A DNA stretch of 64,000 nucleotides from positions 496,001 to 560,000 of the forward strand of contig CP069393.1 of assembly GCA_016887505.1 (NCBI GenBank), read 5' to 3'. Made by a program: the position numbers and the translations under genes. The stretch is from Clostridia bacterium (GTDB lineage Bacteria > Bacillota > TC1 > UBA5767). The stretch's first letter is position 1, and the number at the start of each line of letters is the position of its first letter. The notes under the pieces were generated by a model that saw nothing but the letters and a program-made list of their open reading frames with translations, ran no database searches and was not told where the DNA came from. Of this stretch, positions 18,213-26,240 are shown piece after piece.

Positions 18213-18851
18213 ATGGACAATGAGAAGCTACAACGCATCGGCATTATGGGTGGAACGTTTGATCCAATACACTTTGGACACTTGGTGCTTGCTGAAACGG
18301 TGCGTGAAACGATGAAATTGGATAAAATCCTATTTATACCAACGGGAGATCCACCACACAAGAAAGACCAGAATGTTACGTCTGCTAAACAACGTCTTGA
18401 GATGGTTGAACTAGCGATTAGTGATAACCCAGACTTCTATTGTTCAAATATGGAAGTAGACCGAGAAGGTTTCAGCTATACGGTAGATACCTTGGAACGC
18501 TTACGTGAAACTTGTGGGGAAAACTGTAAGCTATTCTTTATAACAGGAGCAGATGCTATTATTGAAATCTTATCTTGGAAGAATGTGGAACGCATTTCTA
18601 ATTTATGCACATTTGTTGCAGCGGCTAGGCCAGGTACCGGGAGAAAAAAACTGTCTGATTTTTTAGAAGATCTTCCTGGATATCTACAGAACAAGATACA
18701 TGTAACCCAAGTACCAGCTCTTCAAATATCTTCAACTGATATTCGTAAAAAGGTGGCTTCCGGTTTAACGATACGCTACCTACTCCCTGCTGCGGTGGAA
18801 CAATATATAAAGGATAATAGGTTATACATTCAAGGAAACCATCATGAATAA
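18213..18851 (+). CDS. nadD: Nicotinate-nucleotide adenylyltransferase
   Basis: NadD joins nicotinate mononucleotide to AMP in NAD synthesis. The 212-residue protein has the nucleotidyltransferase motif GGTFDPIHFGH and the C-terminal ISSTDIRKKV motif. It starts the conserved Firmicute run nadD-yqeK-rsfS and overlaps yqeK by eight bases. Confidence 0.97.
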   Translation: MDNEKLQRIGIMGGTFDPIHFGHLVLAETVRETMKLDKILFIPTGDPPHKKDQNVTSAKQRLEMVELAISDNPDFYCSNMEVDREGFSYTVDTLERLRETCGENCKLFFITGADAIIEILSWKNVERISNLCTFVAAARPGTGRKKLSDFLEDLPGYLQNKIHVTQVPALQISSTDIRKKVASGLTIRYLLPAAVEQYIKDNRLYIQGNHHE

Positions 18852-19440
18852 TTTAGGCAAAGAACTAGACCATATGTTACAATCTAAACTTAGTTCTGCC
18901 CGCTATAAGCATACAAAAGGGGTAGCTACTACATCTGCCAAAATGGCTAAACTATTTGGAATTGATCAGGAGGCAGCTTATTTAGCTGGAATATATCATG
19001 ATGCTATGCGGGAAGAAAGTGAAGATACGCTTCTTGCAATGGCAAAACGTTACCTAATTGAAATAGGAAAAATGGAAAAGGAATATCCTGTACTATTGCA
19101 TGGTCCCGTTGCAGCGAAATCTTTGGAAAATGAATACGGTGTTACGGATAAAAATATATTGGAAGCCATTACTTGGCATACTACTGGTACGGCCAATATG
19201 TGTGATTTATCCAAGATTGTATATCTTGCAGATATGATCGAACCTACTAGAGTATATCCTGGGGTGGAAGGCCTGCGAGAATTAGCATATAATGATTTAG
19301 AAAAAGCCTTTTATGCTTGTGTGAAACATAGTATATTGCACGTCATCAATCAGAATAAGAAAATGCATGAGAATACGGTGGCTTGTTGGAATGATTTTAT
19401 TGAATTAGGAGGACCCATTGGAATCAAAGGAAAAAGCTAA
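18844..19440 (+). CDS. yqeK: YqeK-type HD-domain hydrolase
   Basis: A 198-residue HD-domain phosphohydrolase. Members cleave diadenosine tetraphosphate symmetrically into two ADP. The metal-binding residues are seen in RYKHTKGVATTSAKMA, IYHDAMRE and the ITWHTTG segment. It overlaps nadD at its start and rsfS at its end. Confidence 0.93.
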   Translation: MNNLGKELDHMLQSKLSSARYKHTKGVATTSAKMAKLFGIDQEAAYLAGIYHDAMREESEDTLLAMAKRYLIEIGKMEKEYPVLLHGPVAAKSLENEYGVTDKNILEAITWHTTGTANMCDLSKIVYLADMIEPTRVYPGVEGLRELAYNDLEKAFYACVKHSILHVINQNKKMHENTVACWNDFIELGGPIGIKGKS

Positions 19441-19759
19441 GAAAATTGCATCATTATTGGATAATAAGTTGGCATCAAATATTGTGGTGCTAGATATGGA
19501 AGGCGTTTCCCCATTGGCAGATTATTTTATCCTTGCAACTGGGAAGAGTACAAGACAGAATAAGGCATTACAAGGATACGTTGAAGAGGATATGACGAAA
19601 GAAGGTATGGAACCTTTACAAATTGAAGGCCATACTAGTGGAGATTGGATTTTACTTGATTATGGGGATGTAATTATACATCTATTTACAGAAGAGCAGC
19701 GCAGCTACTATGATCTAGAAAGATTATGGAAAGATGCAATTAAGATTGAATTGTCATAA
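19418..19759 (+). CDS. rsfS: Ribosomal silencing factor RsfS
   Basis: RsfS binds L14 and blocks joining of the ribosomal subunits when nutrients are scarce. The 113-residue protein has DYFILATGKSTRQNKAL and DWILLDYGDVIIHLFTEEQRSYYDLERLW, the family signature. It uses a TTG start at 19418 just after AGGAGG and lies 22 bases inside yqeK, so translation is probably coupled. Confidence 0.95.
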   Translation: MESKEKAKKIASLLDNKLASNIVVLDMEGVSPLADYFILATGKSTRQNKALQGYVEEDMTKEGMEPLQIEGHTSGDWILLDYGDVIIHLFTEEQRSYYDLERLWKDAIKIELS

Positions 19760-19787
19760 AGAAATTTAAGGAACGGAGTGAATAACA

Positions 19788-22262
19788 GTGCAAGAACGCT
19801 ATAATTTTGATGAGATTGAAAGCAAATGGCAGGAGATATGGGAGTCTGAAGGACAGTATACAGCGACAGAAGATGCTGATAAAGAAAAGTACTATGTGTT
19901 GGAGATGTTTCCCTATCCCTCCGGAAATTTGCACATGGGTCATGTGCGCAACTATTCCATCGGTGATGTGGTGGCTCGTTACAAGAAGATGGCAGGTTAC
20001 AATGTACTGCACCCCATGGGCTGGGATTCATTCGGTTTACCTGCAGAAAACGCAGCTATTCAAAGAGGCATTCACCCAGCAAAATGGACACTTGCCAATA
20101 TTGAAAATATGCGTAATCAGTTAAAAAGTTTGGGATTGGCTTATGATTGGGATCGTGAAGTAGCGACTTGTTTGCCAGATTACTACAAGGAAACACAGCG
20201 CATCTTTATTGAGTTCTATAAAAAAGGGCTTGTTTACAAGAAAAAAGCTGCTGTAAACTGGTGTCCAAGCTGTGCGACTGTACTTGCGAATGAGCAGGTA
20301 GTGGACGGACGTTGCGAACGATGTGAATCGCTTGTGGAAAAGAAAGCACTTTCGCAGTGGTTCTTCAAAATAACCGATTATGCAGATCGTTTGTTGGACG
20401 ATTTAGAACTCTTACCTGGCTGGCCAGAAAAAGTCAAAACGATGCAGAAAAACTGGATTGGGCGTAGTGAAGGAGCTGAGGTGGTATTTTATAGTGAGTC
20501 TGGCCTTGAAATGCCAGTCTTCACCACCAGACCCGACACCCTTTTTGGTGTGACCTATATGGTAATAGCACCGGAACATCCCATGGTTCCCGATTTAACA
20601 AGCGAAGAACAAAGGGAGGAAGTGGAGGCGTTCGTCCGCAAAATTTCCTTGCAGAGCACCATCGATCGTGTCGCTACTGATACCGAAAAGATGGGTGTTT
20701 TTACCGGCTCCTATGCCATTAATCCCTTAACAAATGAGAAAGTACCGATCTATCTAGCCAACTATGTCTTGATGGACTATGGTACTGGTATTGTCATGGC
20801 GGTACCAGCTCATGACCAAAGAGACTTTGAATTTGCAAGAAAATATGATATCGAGGTTAAAGTTGTTATCCAGCCTGAAGGGGAGACCATTGACGGTGCA
20901 ACCATGAAGGAAAGTTTTCCAGCTGTAGGCTATATGGTCAATTCCGATAGGTTCAATGGCATGAAATCTGATGAGGCTTTAGGTGAGATTATTGCTTACC
21001 TGAAGGAAAAAGAGCTGGGAGAACCCATGGTTAATTTCCGATTGCGCGACTGGTTAATATCCAGGCAGCGGTATTGGGGTTGTCCTATTCCATTTGTCAC
21101 TTGTCCAACTTGTGGAACGGTACCAGTCGATGAGAGTTCCTTGCCTGTCTTATTGCCGACCGATGTAGAGTTTAAATCTGGTGGAGACTCACCACTTGCC
21201 ACATCGGAAACCTTTAAGGAAACAATTTGTCCCAAATGTGGTGGAAAAGCGGTACGTGAAATTGATACGATGGATACCTTTGTGGATTCTTCATGGTACT
21301 TTTTGCGCTATACTGATCCGAAAAACCAAGACCGTCCTTGGGATAAGGAAAAATCAGATTACTGGATGAATGTGGATCAATATATTGGTGGTGTAGAACA
21401 TGCGATACTACATCTTATGTATGCCCGATTCTTTAACAAGGTATTTTACGACATGGGATGGACGAAAGAGAATGAGCCATTCAAAAATTTATTGACACAG
21501 GGTATGGTGTTGATGGATGGCACTAAAATGTCTAAGTCCAAAGGCAATGTGGTTAGCCCGGAAGAAATCATTGAAAAGTATGGAGCAGATACTGCAAGAT
21601 TGTTTATCCTATTTGCAGCTCCACCAGAACGTGACTTGGAATGGAACGACAAAGGTGTGGAAGGTTGCTATCGCTTCTTAAATCGTGCATGGAGACTCTT
21701 CTATCAATTGCATGACGATTTTGCGAACGTAGAGCCTAAGGATGAAGCAGTAACATCAGAAGAAAAGAAACTTCGTGCATTGCTCCACAGCACTATTAAA
21801 AAGGTGACTTCCGATGCAGGTGGACGATTTAATTTCAATACGGCAGTTAGTGCTCTAATGGAATTGGTGAATGGTCTCTACCATTACATTGAGCAAACAG
21901 AAAAATCGGACTTGAATAAACCTCTTTTGGTCTATTCCTTAACACAACTGAATCTTATGCTTGCACCATTCACACCACATTTCTCAGAAGAAATTTGGCA
22001 TTTGATGGGGCATGACGGATCTGTGCACAGTCAAGCATGGCCGAGCTATGATGAGTCAGGTATGATACTTGATGAAATAGAAATCCCTATTCAAATAAAT
22101 GGAAAATTAAGAGACAAGGTCATAGTATCTAGAAATATCAAGGAAGAAGCTTTGAAGGAACTCGTCTTAGAGCGAAGACTGGTAAAAGTAAACACCGAGG
22201 GCAAAGAGATTAAGAAGTTTATCAATATTAAGGGAAAACTGATTAATATTGTGGTCAAGTAA
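19788..22262 (+). CDS. leuS: Leucyl-tRNA synthetase
   Basis: A class Ia synthetase that charges tRNA-Leu. The 824-residue protein has the HIGH motif in [14 protein letters not shown], a CP1 editing domain (about 225-420, with [14 protein letters not shown]), a zinc-binding segment, the KMSKS motif [15 protein letters not shown] and an anticodon-binding C-terminus. It starts with GTG. No T-box leader is seen in the 28-base gap to rsfS. Its terminator has been split by a mobile element. Confidence 0.98.
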   Translation: MQERYNFDEIESKWQEIWESEGQYTATEDADKEKYYVLEMFPYPSGNLHMGHVRNYSIGDVVARYKKMAGYNVLHPMGWDSFGLPAENAAIQRGIHPAKWTLANIENMRNQLKSLGLAYDWDREVATCLPDYYKETQRIFIEFYKKGLVYKKKAAVNWCPSCATVLANEQVVDGRCERCESLVEKKALSQWFFKITDYADRLLDDLELLPGWPEKVKTMQKNWIGRSEGAEVVFYSESGLEMPVFTTRPDTLFGVTYMVIAPEHPMVPDLTSEEQREEVEAFVRKISLQSTIDRVATDTEKMGVFTGSYAINPLTNEKVPIYLANYVLMDYGTGIVMAVPAHDQRDFEFARKYDIEVKVVIQPEGETIDGATMKESFPAVGYMVNSDRFNGMKSDEALGEIIAYLKEKELGEPMVNFRLRDWLISRQRYWGCPIPFVTCPTCGTVPVDESSLPVLLPTDVEFKSGGDSPLATSETFKETICPKCGGKAVREIDTMDTFVDSSWYFLRYTDPKNQDRPWDKEKSDYWMNVDQYIGGVEHAILHLMYARFFNKVFYDMGWTKENEPFKNLLTQGMVLMDGTKMSKSKGNVVSPEEIIEKYGADTARLFILFAAPPERDLEWNDKGVEGCYRFLNRAWRLFYQLHDDFANVEPKDEAVTSEEKKLRALLHSTIKKVTSDAGGRFNFNTAVSALMELVNGLYHYIEQTEKSDLNKPLLVYSLTQLNLMLAPFTPHFSEEIWHLMGHDGSVHSQAWPSYDESGMILDEIEIPIQINGKLRDKVIVSRNIKEEALKELVLERRLVKVNTEGKEIKKFINIKGKLINIVVK

Positions 22263-22273
22263 ACTAATATATT

Positions 22274-22294
22274 CGTGAGCGCTTATGCGCTCAC
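22274..22294 (+). terminator. leuS terminator stem cut off from its T tract
   Basis: GTGAGCGCTTATGCGCTCAC is a strong hairpin 12 bases after leuS, but AT-mixed sequence follows instead of T's. The matching T tract is at 25579-25586, after the repeated TGCGCTCAC. An insertion sequence therefore separated the stem from the T run. Confidence 0.85.
22286..22294 (+). repeat. 9-bp target site duplication, left copy
   Basis: TGCGCTCAC occurs here and again at 25570-25578, bracketing the insertion sequence. Nine bases fits the 8-9 bp duplications made by IS256-family elements. Confidence 0.9.
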
Positions 22295-22317
22295 GATTAA
22301 GTACATATAATGGTGTA
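22295..22317 (+). repeat. Left inverted repeat of the first IS256-family element, split by the intron
   Basis: AAGTACATATAATGGTGTA runs up to 22317, where the intron begins. The rest of the repeat (AAAAC) resumes at about 24234, after the intron. Confidence 0.8.
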
Positions 22318-22815
22318 GTGCGGCCGGGCAAGGTTGCTTATTCTAGTAGGTGAGAGTCCTATTCAGGTAATGTCTAGCCAACAGCCTGGTAGTGAGATCT
22401 TGGAGATATATCGGTAACGATATGTTTTAAGCGTAGATCCGCAAGGTGACAGGCCGAAAGCGATAGTTGAAGTGATTGAGCTCCGAAATTATAGTAGTTG
22501 GGATAGGCAGATGCGCTTACACACGCAGAATGCAAAACTGGCAGACACGCTAAGGTGAGTCTCTGTCAGCGCCCCGGAGTCTTAGAACTTGGCATGTCAT
22601 ACGATTCGAATAAGTGGCAACCCGGGAGACCCTGATTCCTCCAGGAAACTGGTATATCCTACAAGTGATAATCAAGCAAGGAAGATAAATGGGAGTCAGG
22701 GAGTCGGATGATTGCATAGTACCAATGAAGCAGGGTAATTCCCGTGGAGGAAAGGCAATCACATCAGAAGGCTCTTGTAGAGGAAACAATAATCACACAC
22801 AGAGGTGAATAAATA

Positions 22816-24114
22816 TTGGAAACAAAACTTACAAGAATAGCCTGTATTGCAAAAGCAAAGCCCAAAGAACGCTTTACTAGTCTAGTACACCTGATTGATG
22901 AAGAACTGTTAAAACAGTGCCATCAGGAACTTAATGGTAAGAAGAGTGTTGGTGTCGATGAAGTTACCAAAGAGAAATATCAACAGAATTTGGAAGATAA
23001 CATCAGAGTGTTGCATCAAAAACTACGTCAGATGAGCTACAAACCCCAGGAAGTAAAACGAGTTTATATTCCCAAAGCGGGAAGTCATAAGAAGCGAGCA
23101 CTGGGTATACCAACCCATGAGGATAAAATTGTTCAGTTGGCGGTCAATAAGATTTTGACAGTTATCTATGAACAGGATTTCTTAGATTTCTCCTATGGGT
23201 TTCGTCCAGGCAAGAATTGTCATGACGCAATACGGGGACTCAATACCATCTTGGTTACTAAGAAGACCAACTGGGTAGTGGATGCAGATATTCGAGGATT
23301 CTTTGACAATGTTGACCATCAATGGATGAGGAAAGCTTTGGAAGTAAGAATTGCGGATAAACAACTCATTAGACTTATCATGCGCATGCTGAAAAGCGGC
23401 ATCATGGAGCAGGGCGTAAGACAAAGTACTTTGGTTGGCACCCCGCAAGGCGGGGTTATTTCACCACTATTAGCGAATATTTATCTTCATTACATCTTGG
23501 ATTTGTGGTTTGAGAAAAGTATCAAGAAGCATAATAGAGGTGAAACGGAGATGGTTCGGTACGCAGATGACTTTGTGTGTTGTTTTCAATATGAAAATGA
23601 AGCGAAGCAATTCTATCAGCAACTACAAGAAAGATTGAGAAAATTCGGTCTTGAGGTAGCGCATAATAAAACGAGCATCATCGAGTTTGGTAGATATGCC
23701 CATGCAAACAGACAAAAGAAAGGATTAGGTAAGCCTGCTACATTCAATTTTCTAGGGTTTACCCATTACTGTGGTAGAAGTCGTAACGGTAAGTTCCGAG
23801 TAAAACGTAAAACAGAGAAGAAAAAGTTCTGGGGAGCTATTGCAAGAATGAAGGATTGGCTTAAGCAGCATCGAAACTTGCCAATTCGTGATATCTTGCA
23901 AGGCGTCAGGATAAGACTCTTAGGACACTACCGTTATTATGGCATCACAGACAACAGTCCAATGCTTTCGAAATATCAGTATTGGGTTACATGGCTCATG
24001 TTTAAGTGGATTAATCGGCGAAGTCAACGCAACAGTTATACGTGGGAGAATTTTGAAATGTTTTTAAGAACAAATCCTTTGCCAGGACCGAAGGTATACA
24101 TCAGTATCATTTAA
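22816..24114 (+). CDS. ltrA: Group II intron reverse transcriptase/maturase
   Basis: A 432-residue intron-encoded protein that helps splicing and copies intron RNA into DNA. It has reverse transcriptase domains 1-7, with the catalytic MVRYADDFVCCF, the upstream GTPQGGVISPLLANIYLH, and KPATFNFLGFTHYCGR. A maturase domain X follows (to about 400). The end lacks an obvious HNH endonuclease domain. The start is a TTG after AGAGGTG. The frame is open throughout, so the protein may be active. Confidence 0.95.
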   Translation: METKLTRIACIAKAKPKERFTSLVHLIDEELLKQCHQELNGKKSVGVDEVTKEKYQQNLEDNIRVLHQKLRQMSYKPQEVKRVYIPKAGSHKKRALGIPTHEDKIVQLAVNKILTVIYEQDFLDFSYGFRPGKNCHDAIRGLNTILVTKKTNWVVDADIRGFFDNVDHQWMRKALEVRIADKQLIRLIMRMLKSGIMEQGVRQSTLVGTPQGGVISPLLANIYLHYILDLWFEKSIKKHNRGETEMVRYADDFVCCFQYENEAKQFYQQLQERLRKFGLEVAHNKTSIIEFGRYAHANRQKKGLGKPATFNFLGFTHYCGRSRNGKFRVKRKTEKKKFWGAIARMKDWLKQHRNLPIRDILQGVRIRLLGHYRYYGITDNSPMLSKYQYWVTWLMFKWINRRSQRNSYTWENFEMFLRTNPLPGPKVYISII

Positions 24115-24148
24115 TAGCTTTTGCAAACAAGGTCAATCTTATGATGAG

Positions 24149-24181
24149 GAGCCGTGTGCGTAAATAGCGCAAGCACGGTTC
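24149..24181 (+). ncRNA. Group II intron domain V
   Basis: A short hairpin with GAGCCGTG / CACGGTTC outer stem, a two-base AG bulge and a TGCG / CGCA inner stem. The terminal loop reads about AAAT rather than a GNRA tetraloop, which is unusual. Confidence 0.75.
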
Positions 24182-24310
24182 TGGGAGGGGTGTAGGTTCA
24201 ACTGAGTTATCAGGAGGCCTGCATCTACTCGACAAAACAAAATGAGCCAAAAACTCACAACTCGGTTACAATAAATGTGCTAGCAAATACTAAACCGAGG
24301 AGTGTGAATC

Positions 24311-25528
24311 ATGGCTCAGTACAATATTACCCTAACCGAAGAACTCTTGCACGGTCTTTTCGTCTCAGATGGAAAAGATGAAGCTTTTTCTAACCTATTG
24401 GAAGAGATATTCAACCAAGTATTGGTTGCTCAATCTAATGACCAAATTGGTGCTGCCCCATACGAACGCACCGACGAAAGGAAGGCTTACCGTAACGGAT
24501 ACAGGGACCGACAGTTGACCACCAGGGTGGGAACACTGACGCTGCACGTCCCAAGACATCGTAACGGCGACTTCAGCACTGAACTTTTTGAGCGTTACCA
24601 ACGCAGCGAGCAAGCCCTGCTTCTGGCCATGATGCAAATGGTCGTGAGCGGTGTATCCTCCAGGAAGGTGGAAGACATCACCTATGAACTCTGTGGCAGG
24701 AAGTTCTCCAAGTCTATGGTTTCTAAACTGTGCGAAAAGTTGGATCCCATCGTAAAGAATTTTCAGAACCGTCCGCTCGAAAAGCATTATCCCTTCCTGG
24801 TGGTGGATGCCCTTTACCTCAAGGTACGCGAAGATAACCGAGTCCGTTCCAAAGGACTACTTGTAGCTGTGGCTGTTAACCAAGAAGGTTACCGTGAAAT
24901 CATCGGTTTCAGGGTGGCAGACACAGAGTCCGAAACAAGCTGGAGAGAGTTCTTCTCATCCTTGAAGGACCGAGGTCTTAAAGATGTACATCTGGTCACT
25001 TCGGACAGCCACAGAGGACTTGTGAACGCCATCAGGAAACATTTCCAGGGCGCTACCTGGCAGAGATGCCAAACACACTTTTCAAGGAACGTGCTGGACT
25101 TGACACCAAAGTCACTGCAGCCAGAACTGAAAGAACATCTACGTAGGCTCTATGAAGCTGTTGATCTAGAAAGTGCCACCAAAGTTCGTGATGAGATTAT
25201 AGACAAGTACGAAACCAAAGCATCACGTGCAATGAATCTTCTAGATGAAGCCTTTGCCGATGTCACAGCTGTTCTCAGCGTTCCCTTAAAATACAGGAAA
25301 CGGCTCCGAACCAGCAACGGCATTGAGCGACTAAACCAGGAGATTCGCCGTAGAGAGCGAGTCATACGGATCTTCCCGAATGAGGCTTCGGTTATCCGTC
25401 TCATTGGCGCCCTACTCATGGAACAGGACGAGAAATGGCAGACTGGCCGCAAGTATTTTGAGATGGATCTTTACTACCAGACGTTTTCTGAATCTAAGAA
25501 TTCTGCAAAGGCTGCTGCAGTCGCCTAA
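24311..25528 (+). CDS. IS256-family transposase (first element)
   Basis: A 405-residue DDE transposase of the IS256/MULE-type fold. The catalytic residues are D166 (VVDALY), D232 (VTSDSHRGL) and E339 (TSNGIERLNQEIRRR). The C/H motif WQRCQTHFSRN is present. Base composition looks richer in G and C than the neighbours, which suggests recent transfer. The gene is intact, but the intron separates it from the outer end of the left inverted repeat, where the promoter of such elements often lies. It clearly differs from the second transposase in this window. Confidence 0.95.
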   Translation: MAQYNITLTEELLHGLFVSDGKDEAFSNLLEEIFNQVLVAQSNDQIGAAPYERTDERKAYRNGYRDRQLTTRVGTLTLHVPRHRNGDFSTELFERYQRSEQALLLAMMQMVVSGVSSRKVEDITYELCGRKFSKSMVSKLCEKLDPIVKNFQNRPLEKHYPFLVVDALYLKVREDNRVRSKGLLVAVAVNQEGYREIIGFRVADTESETSWREFFSSLKDRGLKDVHLVTSDSHRGLVNAIRKHFQGATWQRCQTHFSRNVLDLTPKSLQPELKEHLRRLYEAVDLESATKVRDEIIDKYETKASRAMNLLDEAFADVTAVLSVPLKYRKRLRTSNGIERLNQEIRRRERVIRIFPNEASVIRLIGALLMEQDEKWQTGRKYFEMDLYYQTFSESKNSAKAAAVA

Positions 25529-25569
25529 TCTAAACTACCGAGGAATTTACACACAAATGTGGACTTGAC

Positions 25570-25586
25570 TGCGCTCACTTTTTTTT
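25570..25586 (+). repeat. Right target duplication and displaced T tract of the leuS terminator
   Basis: TGCGCTCAC (25570-25578) repeats the left flank and is followed by TTTTTTTT, the original tail of the leuS terminator. Confidence 0.88.
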
Positions 25587-25594
25587 GGTTAAAA

Positions 25595-25623
25595 TTGCGA
25601 TTAGTATTCGAACCAACTAGGAT
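25595..25623 (+). promoter_or_regulatory. Possible promoter of comEA
   Basis: TTGCGA (25595-25600), a 17-base spacer and TAGGAT (25618-25623) lie 45 bases ahead of comEA, outside the insertion sequence. The match is moderate. Confidence 0.35.
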
Positions 25624-25667
25624 TTTTCTTTTCGTTTATGAATCTATGACAGAAAGGAGAAATTCAT

Positions 25668-26240
25668 ATGTTATCACAGCTTGATTGGAAGGTGAAGAAA
25701 GTCGTAGTCGTCGTTGTAGGTATTACCCTGCTAGGTCTAGGCTCACTGAGTGTGAAACTTGTGAAGGGGAGTGAACAAGCCATTGTCTATGAAGGTGAGA
25801 CAGAAAGTGGATCAATTGCTTATAGCGAGGGTATTGAAAAAGAAGAAGTCCTACTGGCGGTACATGTTGGAGGAGAAGTATCAATTCCTGGTGTTTACTA
25901 TTTGGCCGAGGGCAGTCGGGTAGATGATGCCATCAAATTGGCGGAACCCTTAGACACAGCATACTTGGATGGATTGAATTTGGCTATGTATGTAACAGAT
26001 GGACAAAAGATTTTTGTTCCCACTAGGGGAAACCAACACTTAGATGGTAGGGTTAATCTAAACACAGCAAGCCAAGGAGAATTGGAGACACTTCCTGGCA
26101 TTGGTGAGGTTACTGCCCGAAAGATAATTCGATACCGTGAAGATGTGAGTCCATTTTATGCGATAGAAGACTTGTTGCGAATCGATGGATTTGGTGAAGG
26201 TAAATTGGCAGAATTGAAAGATTTGGTCTGTGTCTACTGA
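25668..26240 (+). CDS. comEA: Competence protein ComEA, helix-hairpin-helix DNA receptor
   Basis: ComEA binds double-stranded DNA outside the membrane and passes it to ComEC. The 190-residue protein has an N-terminal membrane anchor (about 10-28), a SLBB-type domain (about 60-120, VHVGGEVSIPGVYYL) and a C-terminal helix-hairpin-helix domain (VNLNTASQGELETLPGIGEVTA on). The stop and the comEC ATG overlap in TGATG. The ATG follows AAAGGAG. Confidence 0.95.
   Translation: MLSQLDWKVKKVVVVVVGITLLGLGSLSVKLVKGSEQAIVYEGETESGSIAYSEGIEKEEVLLAVHVGGEVSIPGVYYLAEGSRVDDAIKLAEPLDTAYLDGLNLAMYVTDGQKIFVPTRGNQHLDGRVNLNTASQGELETLPGIGEVTARKIIRYREDVSPFYAIEDLLRIDGFGEGKLAELKDLVCVY

Larger units (their letters stand above)
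22318..24233 (+). mobile_element. Group II intron with reverse transcriptase/maturase
   Basis: The 5' end GTGCG (22318) is the standard group II start. About 500 bases of ribozyme sequence (domains I-III) precede the maturase gene in domain IV. Domain V is at about 24149-24181 (GAGCCGTG paired with CACGGTTC), and a domain VI stem follows (TGTAGG with CCTGCA). The 3' end is placed after CTACTCGAC at 24233, with an uncertainty of a few bases. The intron lies inside the left inverted repeat of the insertion sequence, in the same direction as its transposase. Confidence 0.88.
22295..25569 (+). mobile_element. IS256-family insertion sequence interrupted by a group II intron
   Basis: The element begins GATTAAGTACATATAATGG (22295) and its right end, read on the minus strand from 25569, begins GTCAAGTCCACATTTGTG. 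The two ends form an imperfect inverted repeat with shared AAGT.CA.AT and GTGTAAA parts, and resemble the IS256 terminus. TGCGCTCAC flanks both sides. Total length is 3275 bp. Without the intron it is about 1.36 kb, normal for the family. It carries one transposase gene. Confidence 0.88.

Noticed and set aside
19759-19788. T-box leader for leuS
   Set aside because: The gap is only 28 bases and leuS is inside the rsfS operon; no T-box motif is present.
22550-22789. A 79-codon minus-strand frame upstream of the maturase
   Set aside because: It lies in the folded RNA part of the group II intron and shows no protein features.
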